Assembly: GCF_002368395.1 (NCBI RefSeq)
Contig: NZ_AP018254.1
Span: forward strand, 2,728,001-2,792,000
Direction of reading: 5' to 3'
DNA length: 64,000 bases
Source of the DNA: Calothrix sp. NIES-3974
GTDB lineage: Bacteria > Cyanobacteriota > Cyanobacteriia > Cyanobacteriales > Nostocaceae
In this document: positions 8,645-17,070 of the stretch, in pieces
How the letters are laid out: the number at the start of each line of letters is the position of its first letter
Position numbering within the stretch: position 1 is the stretch's first letter
Made by a program: the position numbers and the translations under genes
The notes under the pieces: generated by a model
Seen by the model: the letters and a program-made list of their open reading frames with translations, nothing else
What the model was told of the DNA's origin: nothing
The model's database searches: none

Positions 8645-9625
8645 TCAACCAACCTTACAAGCCAAAAAATCAGCCTTCAGTTGAACCTCATCAAGATTTC
8701 GACCGATAAAAACTAATTCATTTTTACGGGTTTCCCCATCTTTCCAGGGACGGTCAGGTTTCCCTTCAAATAACATGTGGACACCTTGGAAAACAAAGCG
8801 ATTATCTTCACCAGCAATATTTAAAATCCCCTTCATGCGGAAGATATCAGGACCTTGGGTCTGAAGTAATTTACCTAACCATTGATTTAATTTTTCGCCG
8901 TCTAGTTCTCCGGTTTCCACTAACGCAATGGATGCGACGGTATCATCGTGTTCATGGTCATGTTCTTCCGTCAAAAAATCCGGTTCGATTTCCAGAGCGC
9001 GTTCCAAATCAAAAGCCTTAATACCCAACAGTGCATCCATTGCCAAATTAGCATTTTGAGTGCGATAAATTTTGGCGATCGCATTCATACTCCGAATACG
9101 TTTTTCCAGTACATCCAATTCTTCGGGTGTAACTAAATCGGTTTTATTCAATAAAATCACATCTGCAAAGGCAATTTGTTCCTGGGCTTCATCCGCATCC
9201 CAATGTTGTAAAATATGCTTGGCATCAACAACCGTTACCACTGCATCCAATTCCAATTGTTCCCGCATATCTTCATCCACAAAAAAGGTTTGAATCACGG
9301 GTCCAGGGTCGGCTAATCCTGTAGTTTCAATCACTAAGTGGTCAAATTTGTGACGGCGCTTCATCAAATTACCGATAATCCGGATTAAATCCCCACGCAC
9401 GGTGCAGCAAATGCAACCGTTATTCATTTCAAAGATTTCTTCATCCGCATCAATCACCAATTGATTATCAATTCCCACTTCCCCAAACTCATTCACAATC
9501 ACCGCGACTTTTTTGCCATGTTCGTGGGTAAGAATGCGATTGAGCAATGTGGTTTTACCAGCACCTAAATAACCAGTGAGGACGGTGACGGGGACGGAAA
9601 AACCAGTTTCAAGTGTATTTGTCAT
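8645..9625 (-). CDS. CobW/COG0523 family GTPase (metal chaperone)
   Basis: A G3E-family P-loop GTPase of 326 residues. Walker A is GYLGAGKTT (18-26), the metal-binding CxCC motif is CICC (71-74), the base-recognition motif is NKTD (160-163), and a His/Asp-rich metal-binding stretch (EEHDHEHDD, about 220-228) is followed by the C-terminal CobW_C domain. COG0523 proteins deliver zinc, cobalt or other metals to target enzymes; the His-rich loop is often seen in zinc-linked members, but the metal here is inferred only. It lies 9 bp downstream of the alpha/beta hydrolase gene on the same strand, so co-transcription is likely. ATG start at 9625. Confidence 0.92.
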   Translation of the reverse strand: MTNTLETGFSVPVTVLTGYLGAGKTTLLNRILTHEHGKKVAVIVNEFGEVGIDNQLVIDADEEIFEMNNGCICCTVRGDLIRIIGNLMKRRHKFDHLVIETTGLADPGPVIQTFFVDEDMREQLELDAVVTVVDAKHILQHWDADEAQEQIAFADVILLNKTDLVTPEELDVLEKRIRSMNAIAKIYRTQNANLAMDALLGIKAFDLERALEIEPDFLTEEHDHEHDDTVASIALVETGELDGEKLNQWLGKLLQTQGPDIFRMKGILNIAGEDNRFVFQGVHMLFEGKPDRPWKDGETRKNELVFIGRNLDEVQLKADFLACKVG

Positions 9626-9634
9626 GATACTAAA

Positions 9635-10549
9635 TTACCTAGCAGAGACTTTCAAAAAGGGAGCTATACTTGTAGCCACTTCCACAGCATATTCTTCATG
9701 CATCCCCAAGGTTCCGGGTAGAATTATACTCTCAACTTGATTTAATTGTGCTAGAGCATCCATTTGCGATCGCGATTTTGGTGGCGATGAATTTCCTATT
9801 ACCACCATTAAAGGAATTGATAAATTTTTCCCTAGTTGCAAAAATTCTTCCGTACTACTTACCCCATCTAATGTTCCCGTCACAAATGCTCCCGGTGCAT
9901 AGCGCGCTCCCGGTTGTTGGGTATTATGCCATTTATACTCAATCAAATCCCGTGTCAATTTGGAACTATCTGCGTATACATGACGACTATACATCCATTT
10001 GAGAAAGGATGGTAAGGTATTCAACTTGTATAAAAGTTGCCCTAAAATCGGTAAACGAATCACATCCTTAACCAACTTCGCCACCTCCCGATTTACACCC
10101 ATCGTCGGCAAAGGACCACGCCAAGTTGGAGCCACAAATACTAACCGGGAAAATAACTCCGGCTGTTGATTAGCTAGTTTGAGGACATAGGTCGCACTAT
10201 GACCAGCTGCAACGACCCCTATAGGAACCGAAAATGTAGCAGTGATAAAATCCGCCAAAAACTGCTCATATAAACCAGCTTGATAATCCACTGCGAAACG
10301 AGATGAATCCCCAAAACCCGGAAAATCAACAGTCACAGTTTGAAAATGGGAAGAGAGAATTTGGGCAATCCCCGCCATTTCCGAACGCATTGACACCGTA
10401 CTCAAAGCTGGTAATAGCAATAATGGCGCACCATCACCCAAGGTTTCGTAGACAACGCGAATTTCTCGCTTTTGCCAACACCAAATGTATTCACTGATAA
10501 TACCACCAATCTGTTTATAGATTGGATTTGCAACTAATTGGGTACTCAT
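9635..10549 (-). CDS. Alpha/beta hydrolase
   Basis: A 304-residue alpha/beta-hydrolase fold protein. The nucleophile elbow is AGHSAT (Ser118), the oxyanion region LLLLPALSTVS is near residue 44, and VTVDFPGFGDSS (about 72-83) is the strand-4 motif common in these enzymes. A late histidine in GMHEEYAVEVA is the candidate catalytic His. Substrate is unknown; esterase or lipase-like activity is inference. It is sandwiched tightly between sufE (46-bp spacer containing a GATACAG-type repeat) and the COG0523 GTPase (9 bp), suggesting one transcript. Confidence 0.85.
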   Translation of the reverse strand: MSTQLVANPIYKQIGGIISEYIWCWQKREIRVVYETLGDGAPLLLLPALSTVSMRSEMAGIAQILSSHFQTVTVDFPGFGDSSRFAVDYQAGLYEQFLADFITATFSVPIGVVAAGHSATYVLKLANQQPELFSRLVFVAPTWRGPLPTMGVNREVAKLVKDVIRLPILGQLLYKLNTLPSFLKWMYSRHVYADSSKLTRDLIEYKWHNTQQPGARYAPGAFVTGTLDGVSSTEEFLQLGKNLSIPLMVVIGNSSPPKSRSQMDALAQLNQVESIILPGTLGMHEEYAVEVATSIAPFLKVSAR

Positions 10550-10561
10550 AGGTAGGAGAAA

Positions 10562-10590
10562 GGATACTCCTGTATCCTGGATTCTAAATC
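10562..10590. repeat. GATACAG-type heptamer repeat in an operon spacer
   Basis: The short spacer between sufE and the hydrolase is GATACTCCTGTATCCTGG and flanking bases, a degenerate copy of the GATACAG heptamer family also seen at 11971, 34991, 36890, 43590 and 51510. It sits just upstream of the hydrolase start on the coding (minus) strand. Confidence 0.55.
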
Positions 10591-10594
10591 TAAG

Positions 10595-11020
10595 TTAAAG
10601 ATACTCAGCAGCTTTAGCCTGCATCGTTTTAAAAATGTTATAAAAACCGTTAGCCCGTGAAGGCGTTAAACTCACGTTTAATCCTGTCTCTTGAATGAAA
10701 TCGGGAGCAAGATTGACAATTTCCTGGGCTGGTAATCCATTTAAACCTTCAATCAACAAGCCTACCAACCCCTTCGTTAACTGTGAGTCGGAATCCCCTT
10801 GAAAAAATACTCCCCCATCCCTGAACTCGGCTGTAATATAAACCTGGGAAACACAACCCATCACCTTATTTTCGGGTATTTTGTCAGCCTCTGGAAACTC
10901 TTTTAGCTTTGTACCATACCAGATTAACTGCTCATAGCGTCGTTTCGGTTCCGTCGCACGCTGGAAGCGTTGGACTATTTTTGCTAAAGCAGGGGGCAAA
11001 GTTTCAATAATCGAGGACAT
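10595..11020 (-). CDS. sufE: SufE family cysteine desulfurase-associated protein
   Basis: SufE accepts sulfur from the cysteine desulfurase SufS and passes it to the SufBCD scaffold for iron-sulfur cluster assembly. Visible features are the RYEQLIWYGTKLKEFP helix region and the active-site loop NKVMGCVSQVYI, whose cysteine (Cys56 from the chosen start) is the sulfur acceptor in the family. The length of 141 residues is normal. The frame opens at a TTG at 11026, but the ATG at 11020 (MSSIIETL) is the better start. No other suf gene lies nearby; cyanobacterial sufBCDS usually forms its own cluster. It heads a probable operon with the hydrolase and the metal-chaperone GTPase. Confidence 0.92.
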   Translation of the reverse strand: MSSIIETLPPALAKIVQRFQRATEPKRRYEQLIWYGTKLKEFPEADKIPENKVMGCVSQVYITAEFRDGGVFFQGDSDSQLTKGLVGLLIEGLNGLPAQEIVNLAPDFIQETGLNVSLTPSRANGFYNIFKTMQAKAAEYL

Positions 11021-11399
11021 GATCAATCACTAAATGCGTTCTCAGTTTGAGTGTAAATCATCTTTGCCTAGGAAACACAGATTCTACCCCTTTTCTGTGG
11101 CCCAGTTTCCTTTATTTTTGAATCTTTTGTCGCAAAAGTATTTTGACAGCCATCTAATTTACCCTATAATTATTACGTACTTGATTAAAATCTCAATATT
11201 TCTTTAAAAACATTTACATTACTTATATATTATTCTATTTCAGTAGTACATAAAAACCAATTTACTAGAAAGTAGGCAAAAACAGAGAGTTGTGATGGGT
11301 ATATAAAAATACCCACTAGATAAGTAAAGACAGGAACCTCCGTCAGAGGTTGACCAAGTTCAAAATACCCAATCTCAAATCAAACCAAATAGGAATAGG
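11021..11399. other. Divergent promoter region, no gene seen
   Basis: A 380-bp AT-rich spacer between divergent sufE and the OCP-CTD-like gene. It should hold promoters for both. The last bases before 11400 (AGGAATAGG) give a plausible ribosome-binding site. No palindrome of the REP-like family and no convincing small ORF were found. Confidence 0.5.
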
Positions 11400-12011
11400 A
11401 TGATATCAGCAATCAAAAATTCCCCAACAGAAGTAGTCGTCAAGCTAGAGAAGCCTCCAGAAAATAAGAATCAGCTAATTACCAATAGTGGTGCTGCAAT
11501 CAGTCAAAAACTTGAGGCTCCGCGTATTGCATTGGATTATGTAGTCGGAAGTTACTTTGATTCGATTAATCAGGGGTTATATCGGCGCACTGTATCCTTA
11601 TTTACAAATGAAGGGATTTTGGCTCCACCATTTCAACCGCAAATAATTGGTAGAAAGCAGATATATCAGTATTTTCAGCGTCAACCACCGGGACTGTATT
11701 TAGAGGTGAAGGAGCGTCATATTTCTCCTTTTTATAATCACCGAACAAAAATAGACGTATTTGGTAAACTGAGGAGCCAGCGACAAGATATCAATGTGGT
11801 CTGGACTTTTCTGCTAAATAATCAAGCAAAAATTACCATAGCCCAAACAGTTTTGCTTGCGTCCTTAAGGGAACTAGAAAATCTTCATTCCTATCCCTGT
11901 CAGGATTTTCACTTGGATTGTGTTGAACCGGAATATTTGGGGGGACAAGCTTGTTTACGCTTAGTAAATCACAGAATACAGGATACAGGACACAGGATAC
12001 AGGAGAAGTAA
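11400..12011 (+). CDS. OCP C-terminal-domain homologue (CTDH-like, NTF2 fold)
   Basis: Residues about 40-160 match the NTF2-fold C-terminal domain of the orange carotenoid protein: YVVGSYFDSINQGLYRRTVSLF, then GILAPPFQPQIIGRKQIYQYF, and VVWTFLLNNQAKITIAQTVLLASLRELENL, the last corresponding closely to the OCP segment with the carotenoid-contacting Trp region. CTDHs bind and carry carotenoids and can quench singlet oxygen. No N-terminal helical OCP domain is present. The approximately 40-residue N-terminal extension is unusual, and the C-terminal tail beyond about residue 190 (HRIQDTGHRIQEK) is encoded by a GATACAG heptamer repeat at 11971-12006, so the gene's 3' end has been remodelled. An unrelated NTF2-like protein remains possible. 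ATG at 11400 has a fair Shine-Dalgarno. Confidence 0.75.
   Translation: MISAIKNSPTEVVVKLEKPPENKNQLITNSGAAISQKLEAPRIALDYVVGSYFDSINQGLYRRTVSLFTNEGILAPPFQPQIIGRKQIYQYFQRQPPGLYLEVKERHISPFYNHRTKIDVFGKLRSQRQDINVVWTFLLNNQAKITIAQTVLLASLRELENLHSYPCQDFHLDCVEPEYLGGQACLRLVNHRIQDTGHRIQEK
11971..12006. repeat. GATACAG heptamer repeat inside a coding 3' end
   Basis: ACAGAATACAGGATACAGG and the following bases are tandem GATACAG-type units. They supply the last codons of the OCP-CTD-like gene, whose stop is at 12009-12011, rather than lying in the spacer. Confidence 0.75.
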
Positions 12012-12030
12012 TTGCTTATATAAGCTTATA

Positions 12031-12085
12031 TAGCAATCCGAGATGATTTATAAAATCTTACATGTAGGGTTGTTGACTGTTAACC
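12031..12085. repeat. Partial MITE-like element, AGCAATCCGA family
   Basis: Begins AGCAATCCGAGATGATT and runs through TTACATGTAGGGTTGTTG, shared with 48673-48720 and, in reverse complement, with 1540-1594. Only one end is clear here. Confidence 0.6.
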
Positions 12086-12103
12086 TAATGCCCTAGCGAA
12101 ACC

Positions 12104-12319
12104 GTGTCATCATATGGAGGTGGAACTGTGGAACGGGAACATGTTATTGGACGCGATCGCATGGATTTATGCTTGAAGTCGGGGAGTGTAACTTTGGGGA
12201 TAGGGTTAAAAACCTGGCGCAATAAAACTATAAACCCCGAACCAGAAGGTTTGCAGCAGTTGGATTCTTACTATAAACCCCGAACCAGAAGGTTTGCAGC
12301 AGTTGGATTCTTATTGAAT
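12104..12319 (+). pseudogene. 3' remnant of a PD-(D/E)XK nuclease-type gene
   Basis: The frame GGGTVEREHVIGRDRMDLCL then GSVTLGIGLKTWRNK and PEPEGLQQLDSYL resembles the C-terminal PD-(D/E)XK-like domain found on cyanobacterial AAA-ATPase-like proteins. The expected catalytic E-x-K is GxK here (GIGLKTW), so a key acidic residue is lost, and the large N-terminal part is absent. The 43-bp block 12228-12270 is repeated exactly at 12271-12313, shifting the frame at the end. Loss of the N-terminus, the mutated motif and the duplication together argue for a decayed gene. The identification is from family memory and moderately sure. Confidence 0.6.
12228..12313. repeat. Exact 43-bp tandem duplication
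   Basis: Two adjacent identical 43-bp copies (12228-12270 and 12271-12313), each starting CTATAAACCCCGAACCAGAA. 43 is not a multiple of three, so the duplication changes the reading frame of the remnant it lies in. Perfect identity suggests it is recent or due to replication slippage or misassembly. Confidence 0.95.
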
Positions 12320-12470
12320 TAGCAGCAAACATTGATCTATCATCGGAATATTCCCGTTGGGTTAAGAAATATTACTGAATTTCTAACTTTTAGTAAATTT
12401 ATTTGCTCTAATTTGAGTCGGCAATTGAGAATTGAGGAAGTAGCTAGCCTCTTGCTAATTTTTGCAAAAT

Positions 12471-12499
12471 AAGCTCCTAATACTCGTGATTAGGAGCTT
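12471..12499. terminator. Strong hairpin terminator, mainly minus strand
   Basis: An 11-bp perfect stem (AAGCTCCTAAT with ATTAGGAGCTT) and 7-nt loop. On the minus strand it is followed by TATTTTGC, and it lies 55 bp beyond the stop of the minus-strand secreted-protein gene ending at 12554. On the plus strand ACTTAATTT follows, so it may work both ways. Confidence 0.75.
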
Positions 12500-12553
12500 A
12501 CTTAATTTACCAATTCCAGAATTTAGGTGTTCTCAACTAAACCTGATAGGAAA

Positions 12554-13117
12554 CTATAATCTGGAACATTGATCTTCTTTATTACCTTGGACAACATTTG
12601 CACCTCCAACGGGAGCAGGGGAATTTTCTTTACACTGGAGATTTCCATTAATACGGTTTTGTCTAATCTCTAGTCCACCGTTATTTTTAAAGGCTTGCAA
12701 ATTGCCATTAATTGTATTGTTGTTAGCGACAAGTTTTTTGTTGTTTTCATCGAACTGTAAATCTTGATTAATCCGAGTACCTGTAATGTTTGCACTTTGG
12801 GATTGTTTAATTTGAATGCTACCACCTACAGATGAACTTGACCGCACAATCACCTGTGCTGCATTTTCGGCTTGGATATTACCATTGACTTTGATGCCAG
12901 AACCGTTAAAACTAGCATTAGATTCAACTTTAATATTACCCTTAACAGTTGTACCATTCATCTGACAATTAGCGCCACTGGGAACTTTAACATTATCTAA
13001 CGTTACAGCGCCTAAACTTCCTCGACATACCGTTTCTTCTGCAAGCGCAACTGAGTAGCTAAATACGACTCCAAGTAAGCTGATACCAGCTACCGCTAAC
13101 CAACGATTATTGCTCAT
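12554..13117 (-). CDS. Secreted repeat protein, probable beta-solenoid
   Basis: A 187-residue protein with an N-terminal signal peptide (WLAVAGISLLGVVFSYSVALAEE) and a mature part of short repeating strands: GTTVKGNIKVE, GSGIKVNGNIQAE, SSSVGGSIQIKQ, GTRINQDLQFD, NNTINGNLQAF, QNRINGNLQCKE. This periodicity of about 20 residues with recurring GN(L/I)Q turns suggests a right-handed beta-helix, as in bactofilin-like folds. Four cysteines (near residues 31, 42, 162 and 184) could form disulfides. A C-terminal segment NVVQGNKEDQC recalls a widespread uncharacterised family. Function is not known; an envelope or exported structural role is inferred. Codes alone, with its own terminator. Confidence 0.8.
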   Translation of the reverse strand: MSNNRWLAVAGISLLGVVFSYSVALAEETVCRGSLGAVTLDNVKVPSGANCQMNGTTVKGNIKVESNASFNGSGIKVNGNIQAENAAQVIVRSSSSVGGSIQIKQSQSANITGTRINQDLQFDENNKKLVANNNTINGNLQAFKNNGGLEIRQNRINGNLQCKENSPAPVGGANVVQGNKEDQCSRL

Positions 13118-13546
13118 AAAATCCTCCGATTTAATTCTGGTTTTTTGCGTATAAGCAGACGGAAAATATAGCCAGCCATACCGATAAATTCCGTAATTCT
13201 TGATTTGAAAATATTGTTCTTGGTAGATTCAGCCTGAAATCACGAATTGGCTTTATTTGTAGCCTTTTCTACTGATATTTTGACAAGAGTATATGAACTT
13301 GAGATGAAAATTTCATGAGATTATTCTCATCTTGTAATCAACGGTACAGACAATCATGACCAAGTAATCATGTGGGAAAAATTAAAATTATTGCTGTGGA
13401 GTATGGAGTAGCCTACATGTATTGCTGACACCAACGGGGATGAAAGTGTTTTTTTCAACTCTCTACTCCCTATTCCCCATTCCCTACAAGTTATTCCGGG
13501 GAATGATATTATCAACTTGCAGTCAGTTGCTCAATTTCCTCAAGTA
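13118..13546. other. Divergent spacer with ACTCCCT-type repeats
   Basis: AT-rich spacer between the divergent secreted-protein gene and queG. At about 13455-13490 it contains ACTCCCTATTCCCC-type heptamer sequence that recurs throughout the window. No small gene or RNA recognised. It must hold the promoters of both genes. Confidence 0.5.
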
Positions 13547-14497
13547 ATGTATCAATCCTCAGCAGTCATCAGTCAGGAAATAAAAGCGCAAGCCTTGGAA
13601 TTGGGATTTAGTAAGGTGGGGATTGCCAAGGTTGATGAAGTAGATTCTGTAGATTTGCGGTTACAAGAATGGTTAAAAAATGGTTATCATGCCGATATGG
13701 CATGGATGGAAAATCCCAAAAGGCAAAATATCCGTCAAGTGATGCCGGAAGTGCGATCGCTGATTTGCGTGGCCTTAAATTATTACACACCTCACCAACG
13801 ACCCACGGAACCAGAGTACGGGAAAATATCCCGCTATGCTTGGGGACGGGATTATCACAAAGTCATGCACAAAAAGTTGAAGGCTTTGAGTAGTTGGTTA
13901 GAGGCAAAAATCGAGGGAATTCAGGTGCGGTATTATGCAGATACCGGACCAATTCAAGATAAAATATGGGCCCAACGTGCAGGTATCGGTTGGATTGCCA
14001 AAAACGCCAATGTGATTACCCGTGAATATGGCTCTTGGGTGTTTCTCGGTGAAATCCTAACCAACATGGATTTAGTTCCCGACCAACCCCATACACCCCA
14101 TTGTGGAACATGTACCCGTTGTATTGATATGTGTCCAACTAACGCTATTACTAGTCCCGGAACCATCGATGCTAACCGATGTATCGCATATCATACAATC
14201 GAAAATCGGCATCAGGAATTACCTCCAGAAATGCGATCGCAATTGCAAGGATGGGTAGCAGGATGTGATATCTGTCAGGATGTATGTCCTTGGAATCAAC
14301 GATTTGCCCAACCAACAACGGTAGCAGAGTTTCAACCCTATCCTAGTAATCTCGCGCCAAAGCTGGTAGAATTGGCGACAATCTCTGACCCAGAATGGGA
14401 CAAAAGATTTACAGCATCGGCGTTACGACGGATTAAACCCGCCATGTTACGACGAAATGCCCGCGCAAACCTTGATGCATTGCCGGCGACAACATGA
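13547..14497 (+). CDS. queG: Epoxyqueuosine reductase QueG
   Basis: QueG reduces epoxyqueuosine to queuosine in tRNA, the last step of the pathway, using cobalamin and two 4Fe-4S clusters. The two cluster motifs are clear: CGTCTRCIDMCPTNAI, then CDICQDVCPWN. Upstream, YADTGPIQDKIWAQRAGIGWIAKN is the conserved active-site region, including the Asp of YADTGP. The frame also allows a TTG start at 13517; the ATG at 13547 is chosen (316 residues). Its 3' end overlaps the HAD phosphatase start by 4 bp (ATGA), so the two are translationally coupled. queE, an early gene of the same pathway, lies 7.5 kb away. Confidence 0.95.
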   Translation: MYQSSAVISQEIKAQALELGFSKVGIAKVDEVDSVDLRLQEWLKNGYHADMAWMENPKRQNIRQVMPEVRSLICVALNYYTPHQRPTEPEYGKISRYAWGRDYHKVMHKKLKALSSWLEAKIEGIQVRYYADTGPIQDKIWAQRAGIGWIAKNANVITREYGSWVFLGEILTNMDLVPDQPHTPHCGTCTRCIDMCPTNAITSPGTIDANRCIAYHTIENRHQELPPEMRSQLQGWVAGCDICQDVCPWNQRFAQPTTVAEFQPYPSNLAPKLVELATISDPEWDKRFTASALRRIKPAMLRRNARANLDALPATT

Positions 14498-15126
14498 AAA
14501 AAGTAATTATTTTTGATTTTGACGGTACAATTGCGGATACGCTGGATGCAATGGTGGCAGTGGTGAATCGTTTAGCTGTCGAATTTGGATATGCACAAAT
14601 CTCTCCGGAAGAATTGTCGATATTGCAGAAGCTAAGTGCCCGTGATGTAATTCGATATTCGGGTATATCTGTGCTAAAAATTCCCTTTTTGGTCAAAAAA
14701 GTCAAGTCCGAATTGAAAACAAAAATACCTGACCTGAAACCAATTCCGGGAATGCAGGAAGCCCTTTATGAGCTGAAAAATCAAGGTTTTAGATTGGGAA
14801 TTATTACCTCTAATTCCCAGGAAAATGTCCTGGAATTCCTCAAAATTAACCAACTTGACCACCTATTTGAATTTATTTATTCAGGTGTGACAATTTTTGG
14901 CAAAACGACAATTATCAATAATGTTCTCAGACAAAAACAAATTAAACCCGAAAACGTGATATATGTTGGCGATGAAACTAGAGATATTGAAGCATCAAAA
15001 AAAGCCAACATCAAAATCATCGCCGTCACCTGGGGATTCAACTCCCCTGAAGTCTTAGCTCAACAAAAACCTGATTATCTAATTCACCACCCCCAGGAAT
15101 TAATTGATGTTATTACCCAAGGGTAG
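14494..15126 (+). CDS. HAD-superfamily hydrolase (phosphoglycolate-phosphatase-like)
   Basis: A 210-residue HAD phosphatase. Motif I FDFDGTIADT (7-16) supplies the nucleophile and acid/base Asp pair, motif II is IITSNS, motif III the lysine in the GKTTII region, and motif IV YVGDETRDIEA. The cap sits between motifs I and II, as in the Gph/PGMB group. Substrate cannot be told from sequence. It overlaps queG by ATGA, so they share a transcript, though no link to queuosine is known. Confidence 0.9.
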   Translation: MKKVIIFDFDGTIADTLDAMVAVVNRLAVEFGYAQISPEELSILQKLSARDVIRYSGISVLKIPFLVKKVKSELKTKIPDLKPIPGMQEALYELKNQGFRLGIITSNSQENVLEFLKINQLDHLFEFIYSGVTIFGKTTIINNVLRQKQIKPENVIYVGDETRDIEASKKANIKIIAVTWGFNSPEVLAQQKPDYLIHHPQELIDVITQG

Positions 15127-15255
15127 GTGAAAATATAACATTCATCCAAACAGCAACTTCTCTATCGTTTGCCTACACATAGGGGTACTTCCATTTTGTG
15201 GATTGTTGTATTTATATCGAAAATTCATGCTATGATGGGAGCTGGCGTTTATTAA

Positions 15256-15329
15256 CGGGATGTAGCGCAGCTTGGTAGCGCACTTCGTTCGGGACGAAGG
15301 GGCCGCTGGTTCGAATCCAGTCATCCCGA
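15256..15329 (+). tRNA. trnP-CGG: tRNA-Pro (anticodon CGG)
   Basis: A 74-nt cloverleaf. The acceptor CGGGATG pairs with CATCCCG, the D arm is GCGC...GCGC, the anticodon stem CTTCG/CGAAG holds loop TTCGGGA (anticodon CGG, codon CCG), and the T arm is GCTGG-TTCGAAT-CCAGT. The discriminator is A; the 3' CCA is not encoded (the next bases are TTA). Confidence 0.97.
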
Positions 15330-15435
15330 TTATTGTTTTTTGTCTCCATGTTCCCTGTCTTATACCGTCATGAAGGTAGGGAACGGGGAATAGGGAGTAG
15401 GTTTAACCCTAGTACAGGTTGGCGGAAATAAACCG

Positions 15436-15608
15436 AGTATTAACTTAGTCAGAACTTTTATCTAGTGACTATGCTCTGCGTGGTCACTCAGTCAGCGAGG
15501 ACTACAGCCTTCAGTCACAAGGTCAGGGAGGAGTCTCGTAGATTCCGCACCCAGGTAGAGCATGGGTGTGAGGGAAAAGCTAGGCGTATTTATGCCGCGT
15601 GGTAATAG
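15436..15608 (-). repeat. Dispersed element, left copy of an inverted pair
   Basis: Read on the minus strand it starts CTATTACCACGCGGC, passes CGCCTAGCTTTTCCCTC, ACACCCATGCTC and TGGGTGCGGAATC, then AGTCACTAGATAAAAGTT, and ends near AGTTAATACT. The same order of blocks occurs on the plus strand at 18466-18723. It lies between tRNA-Pro and tRNA-fMet. A 64-codon frame here (15562-15756) is within and beyond the repeat and is not called. Confidence 0.8.
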
Positions 15609-15818
15609 GGATTTCAATTTTCACAAGACCCAAAAAACTACAGACAGATGTAAGTTTTTTGAGCTTCTATGCACTTATTTATTTGCATTTTCTGGAACTA
15701 AAATACTCTCCGAAGCTGACAGTATAAGAGTTTTACTACTTTTCAGCAAGCCCTAAGATACAAGCAAATGTAGTACATCTGAGGGTGAAAACCGTATTGA
15801 CCTATAATAATAATAAAT

Positions 15819-15851
15819 AAAAGCTCGCAATCCGCAAGAATACGAGCTTTT
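15819..15851 (-). terminator. Terminator of tRNA-fMet
   Basis: A 9-bp stem (AAAAGCTCG at 15819-15827 with CGAGCTTTT at 15843-15851), then on the minus strand TTTATTTATTATTATT. It begins 17 bp beyond the encoded CCA of the minus-strand initiator tRNA. Confidence 0.85.
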
Positions 15852-15867
15852 ATCCTTTAAATCAATT

Positions 15868-15944
<77 letters not shown>

Positions 15945-15992
15945 TCGCTTCTACTTCTATACTATACCCTGAAGTTCGAGAATTTGACAACC

Positions 15993-16940
15993 CTAAATTG
16001 ATAATTCGCCAATTATTTCTAAACGGTTGTACTTGCCGATGTTCAAGAACCGCTCACCAAGAGCGTCTGCGGTGCTAGGAGGAATCCAGCCTAACTGTTG
16101 CAGGATGTGAATGGCGGCGGCATATTTAGCCCGTTTGGCCCCATCGATGACTTTAATGGCTAATCCCATCCCCTCACCTAAACGACCAATACATTGAATT
16201 CCTTCCGCTCCGGATTTGCTGATAATTTCTCCAGGAGTCAAACGCATTAATTCTGTGTCAAATTTGCCATCCCCTGCAACCATTGCTGGATGGTGGGTCA
16301 TCGCGCGTACAATTCGTTCTAAATCTAGGTTGTGTCTGGCTGCAAGTTGGGCGTACAAATGGGCAATTTGGGTGAGTTGCATGAGATAGGTTGGGACACC
16401 ACAGTCATCGTGGACACTGATAAATTCTTCAGCTGGCATCCGCAGCATTTCGGCGACTTTGGTTAAGATTAGTTGCTGGACAGGGTGTTTACGCTCCAAA
16501 TAGGTATTTAGGGGGAAATTCCTCTGTTGACAAACAGCTAGCATTCCCGCGTGTTTACCGGAACAATTGTATTCTAGCCGACTACGCTTACCATCGGGGA
16601 TTGGACATTGGAGAGCGGATGGATCGATATCAGCACGCCAAAGAATATTAAAAACTTGACGAACCTGTTCAATACTGCCTTGATGGGAACTAGTGATAAT
16701 TGCTAAATCGCGATCGCTTAAATCATAGCGTTCAAGAGTACCTGTAGTTGTTACGGCTAAGGCTTGAAATGGTTTGAGTGCCGAACGGACAAAGGTTGCT
16801 GTTTGAGCATTTCCCGCCACAGATAACACCCTACCTCGTTCATCTGTAACTACAGCTTCAACGATGTGCTTGGACTCGATAATACCCTCCCGTAGTAGGC
16901 GAACTTCAAGGGGGTTTGTTTGCGTGCGTTTTCCCATCAT
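15993..16940 (-). CDS. Asparaginase (AnsA/L-asparaginase II family)
   Basis: A 315-residue protein of the COG4448 'L-asparaginase II' type, different from the classical type I/II enzymes. Visible features are RGRVLSVAGNAQTATFVRSALKPFQALAV near the N-terminus (the SALKP motif resembles the SxxK-like motif of this family), IITSSHQGS, YNCSGKHAGMLAVC, ISVHDDCGVPTYLMQL and MVAGDGKFDTELM. Catalysis on asparagine is inferred by family. ATG codons at 16940 and 16937 are both possible starts. It is the third gene of an apparent rsfS, CGLD27, asparaginase series, but 210 bp containing dispersed repeats separate it from CGLD27. Confidence 0.85.
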   Translation of the reverse strand: MMGKRTQTNPLEVRLLREGIIESKHIVEAVVTDERGRVLSVAGNAQTATFVRSALKPFQALAVTTTGTLERYDLSDRDLAIITSSHQGSIEQVRQVFNILWRADIDPSALQCPIPDGKRSRLEYNCSGKHAGMLAVCQQRNFPLNTYLERKHPVQQLILTKVAEMLRMPAEEFISVHDDCGVPTYLMQLTQIAHLYAQLAARHNLDLERIVRAMTHHPAMVAGDGKFDTELMRLTPGEIISKSGAEGIQCIGRLGEGMGLAIKVIDGAKRAKYAAAIHILQQLGWIPPSTADALGERFLNIGKYNRLEIIGELSI

Positions 16941-17070
16941 GTAGTTGGTAGATGATTCGAGCTAAATATTTGGGCGGATAGATATTATATAACGTTTTTC
17001 ATCCCTTGAGGGGGTGACAGGGGCAGTCTCAATTGCCGATGAAAAAGTTGTTTGCTGTCCTGGCTTCCCT

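Noticed and set aside
15562-15756. 64-codon plus-strand frame between the two tRNAs
   Set aside because: Starts inside the dispersed element copy and has no domain or ribosome-binding site.
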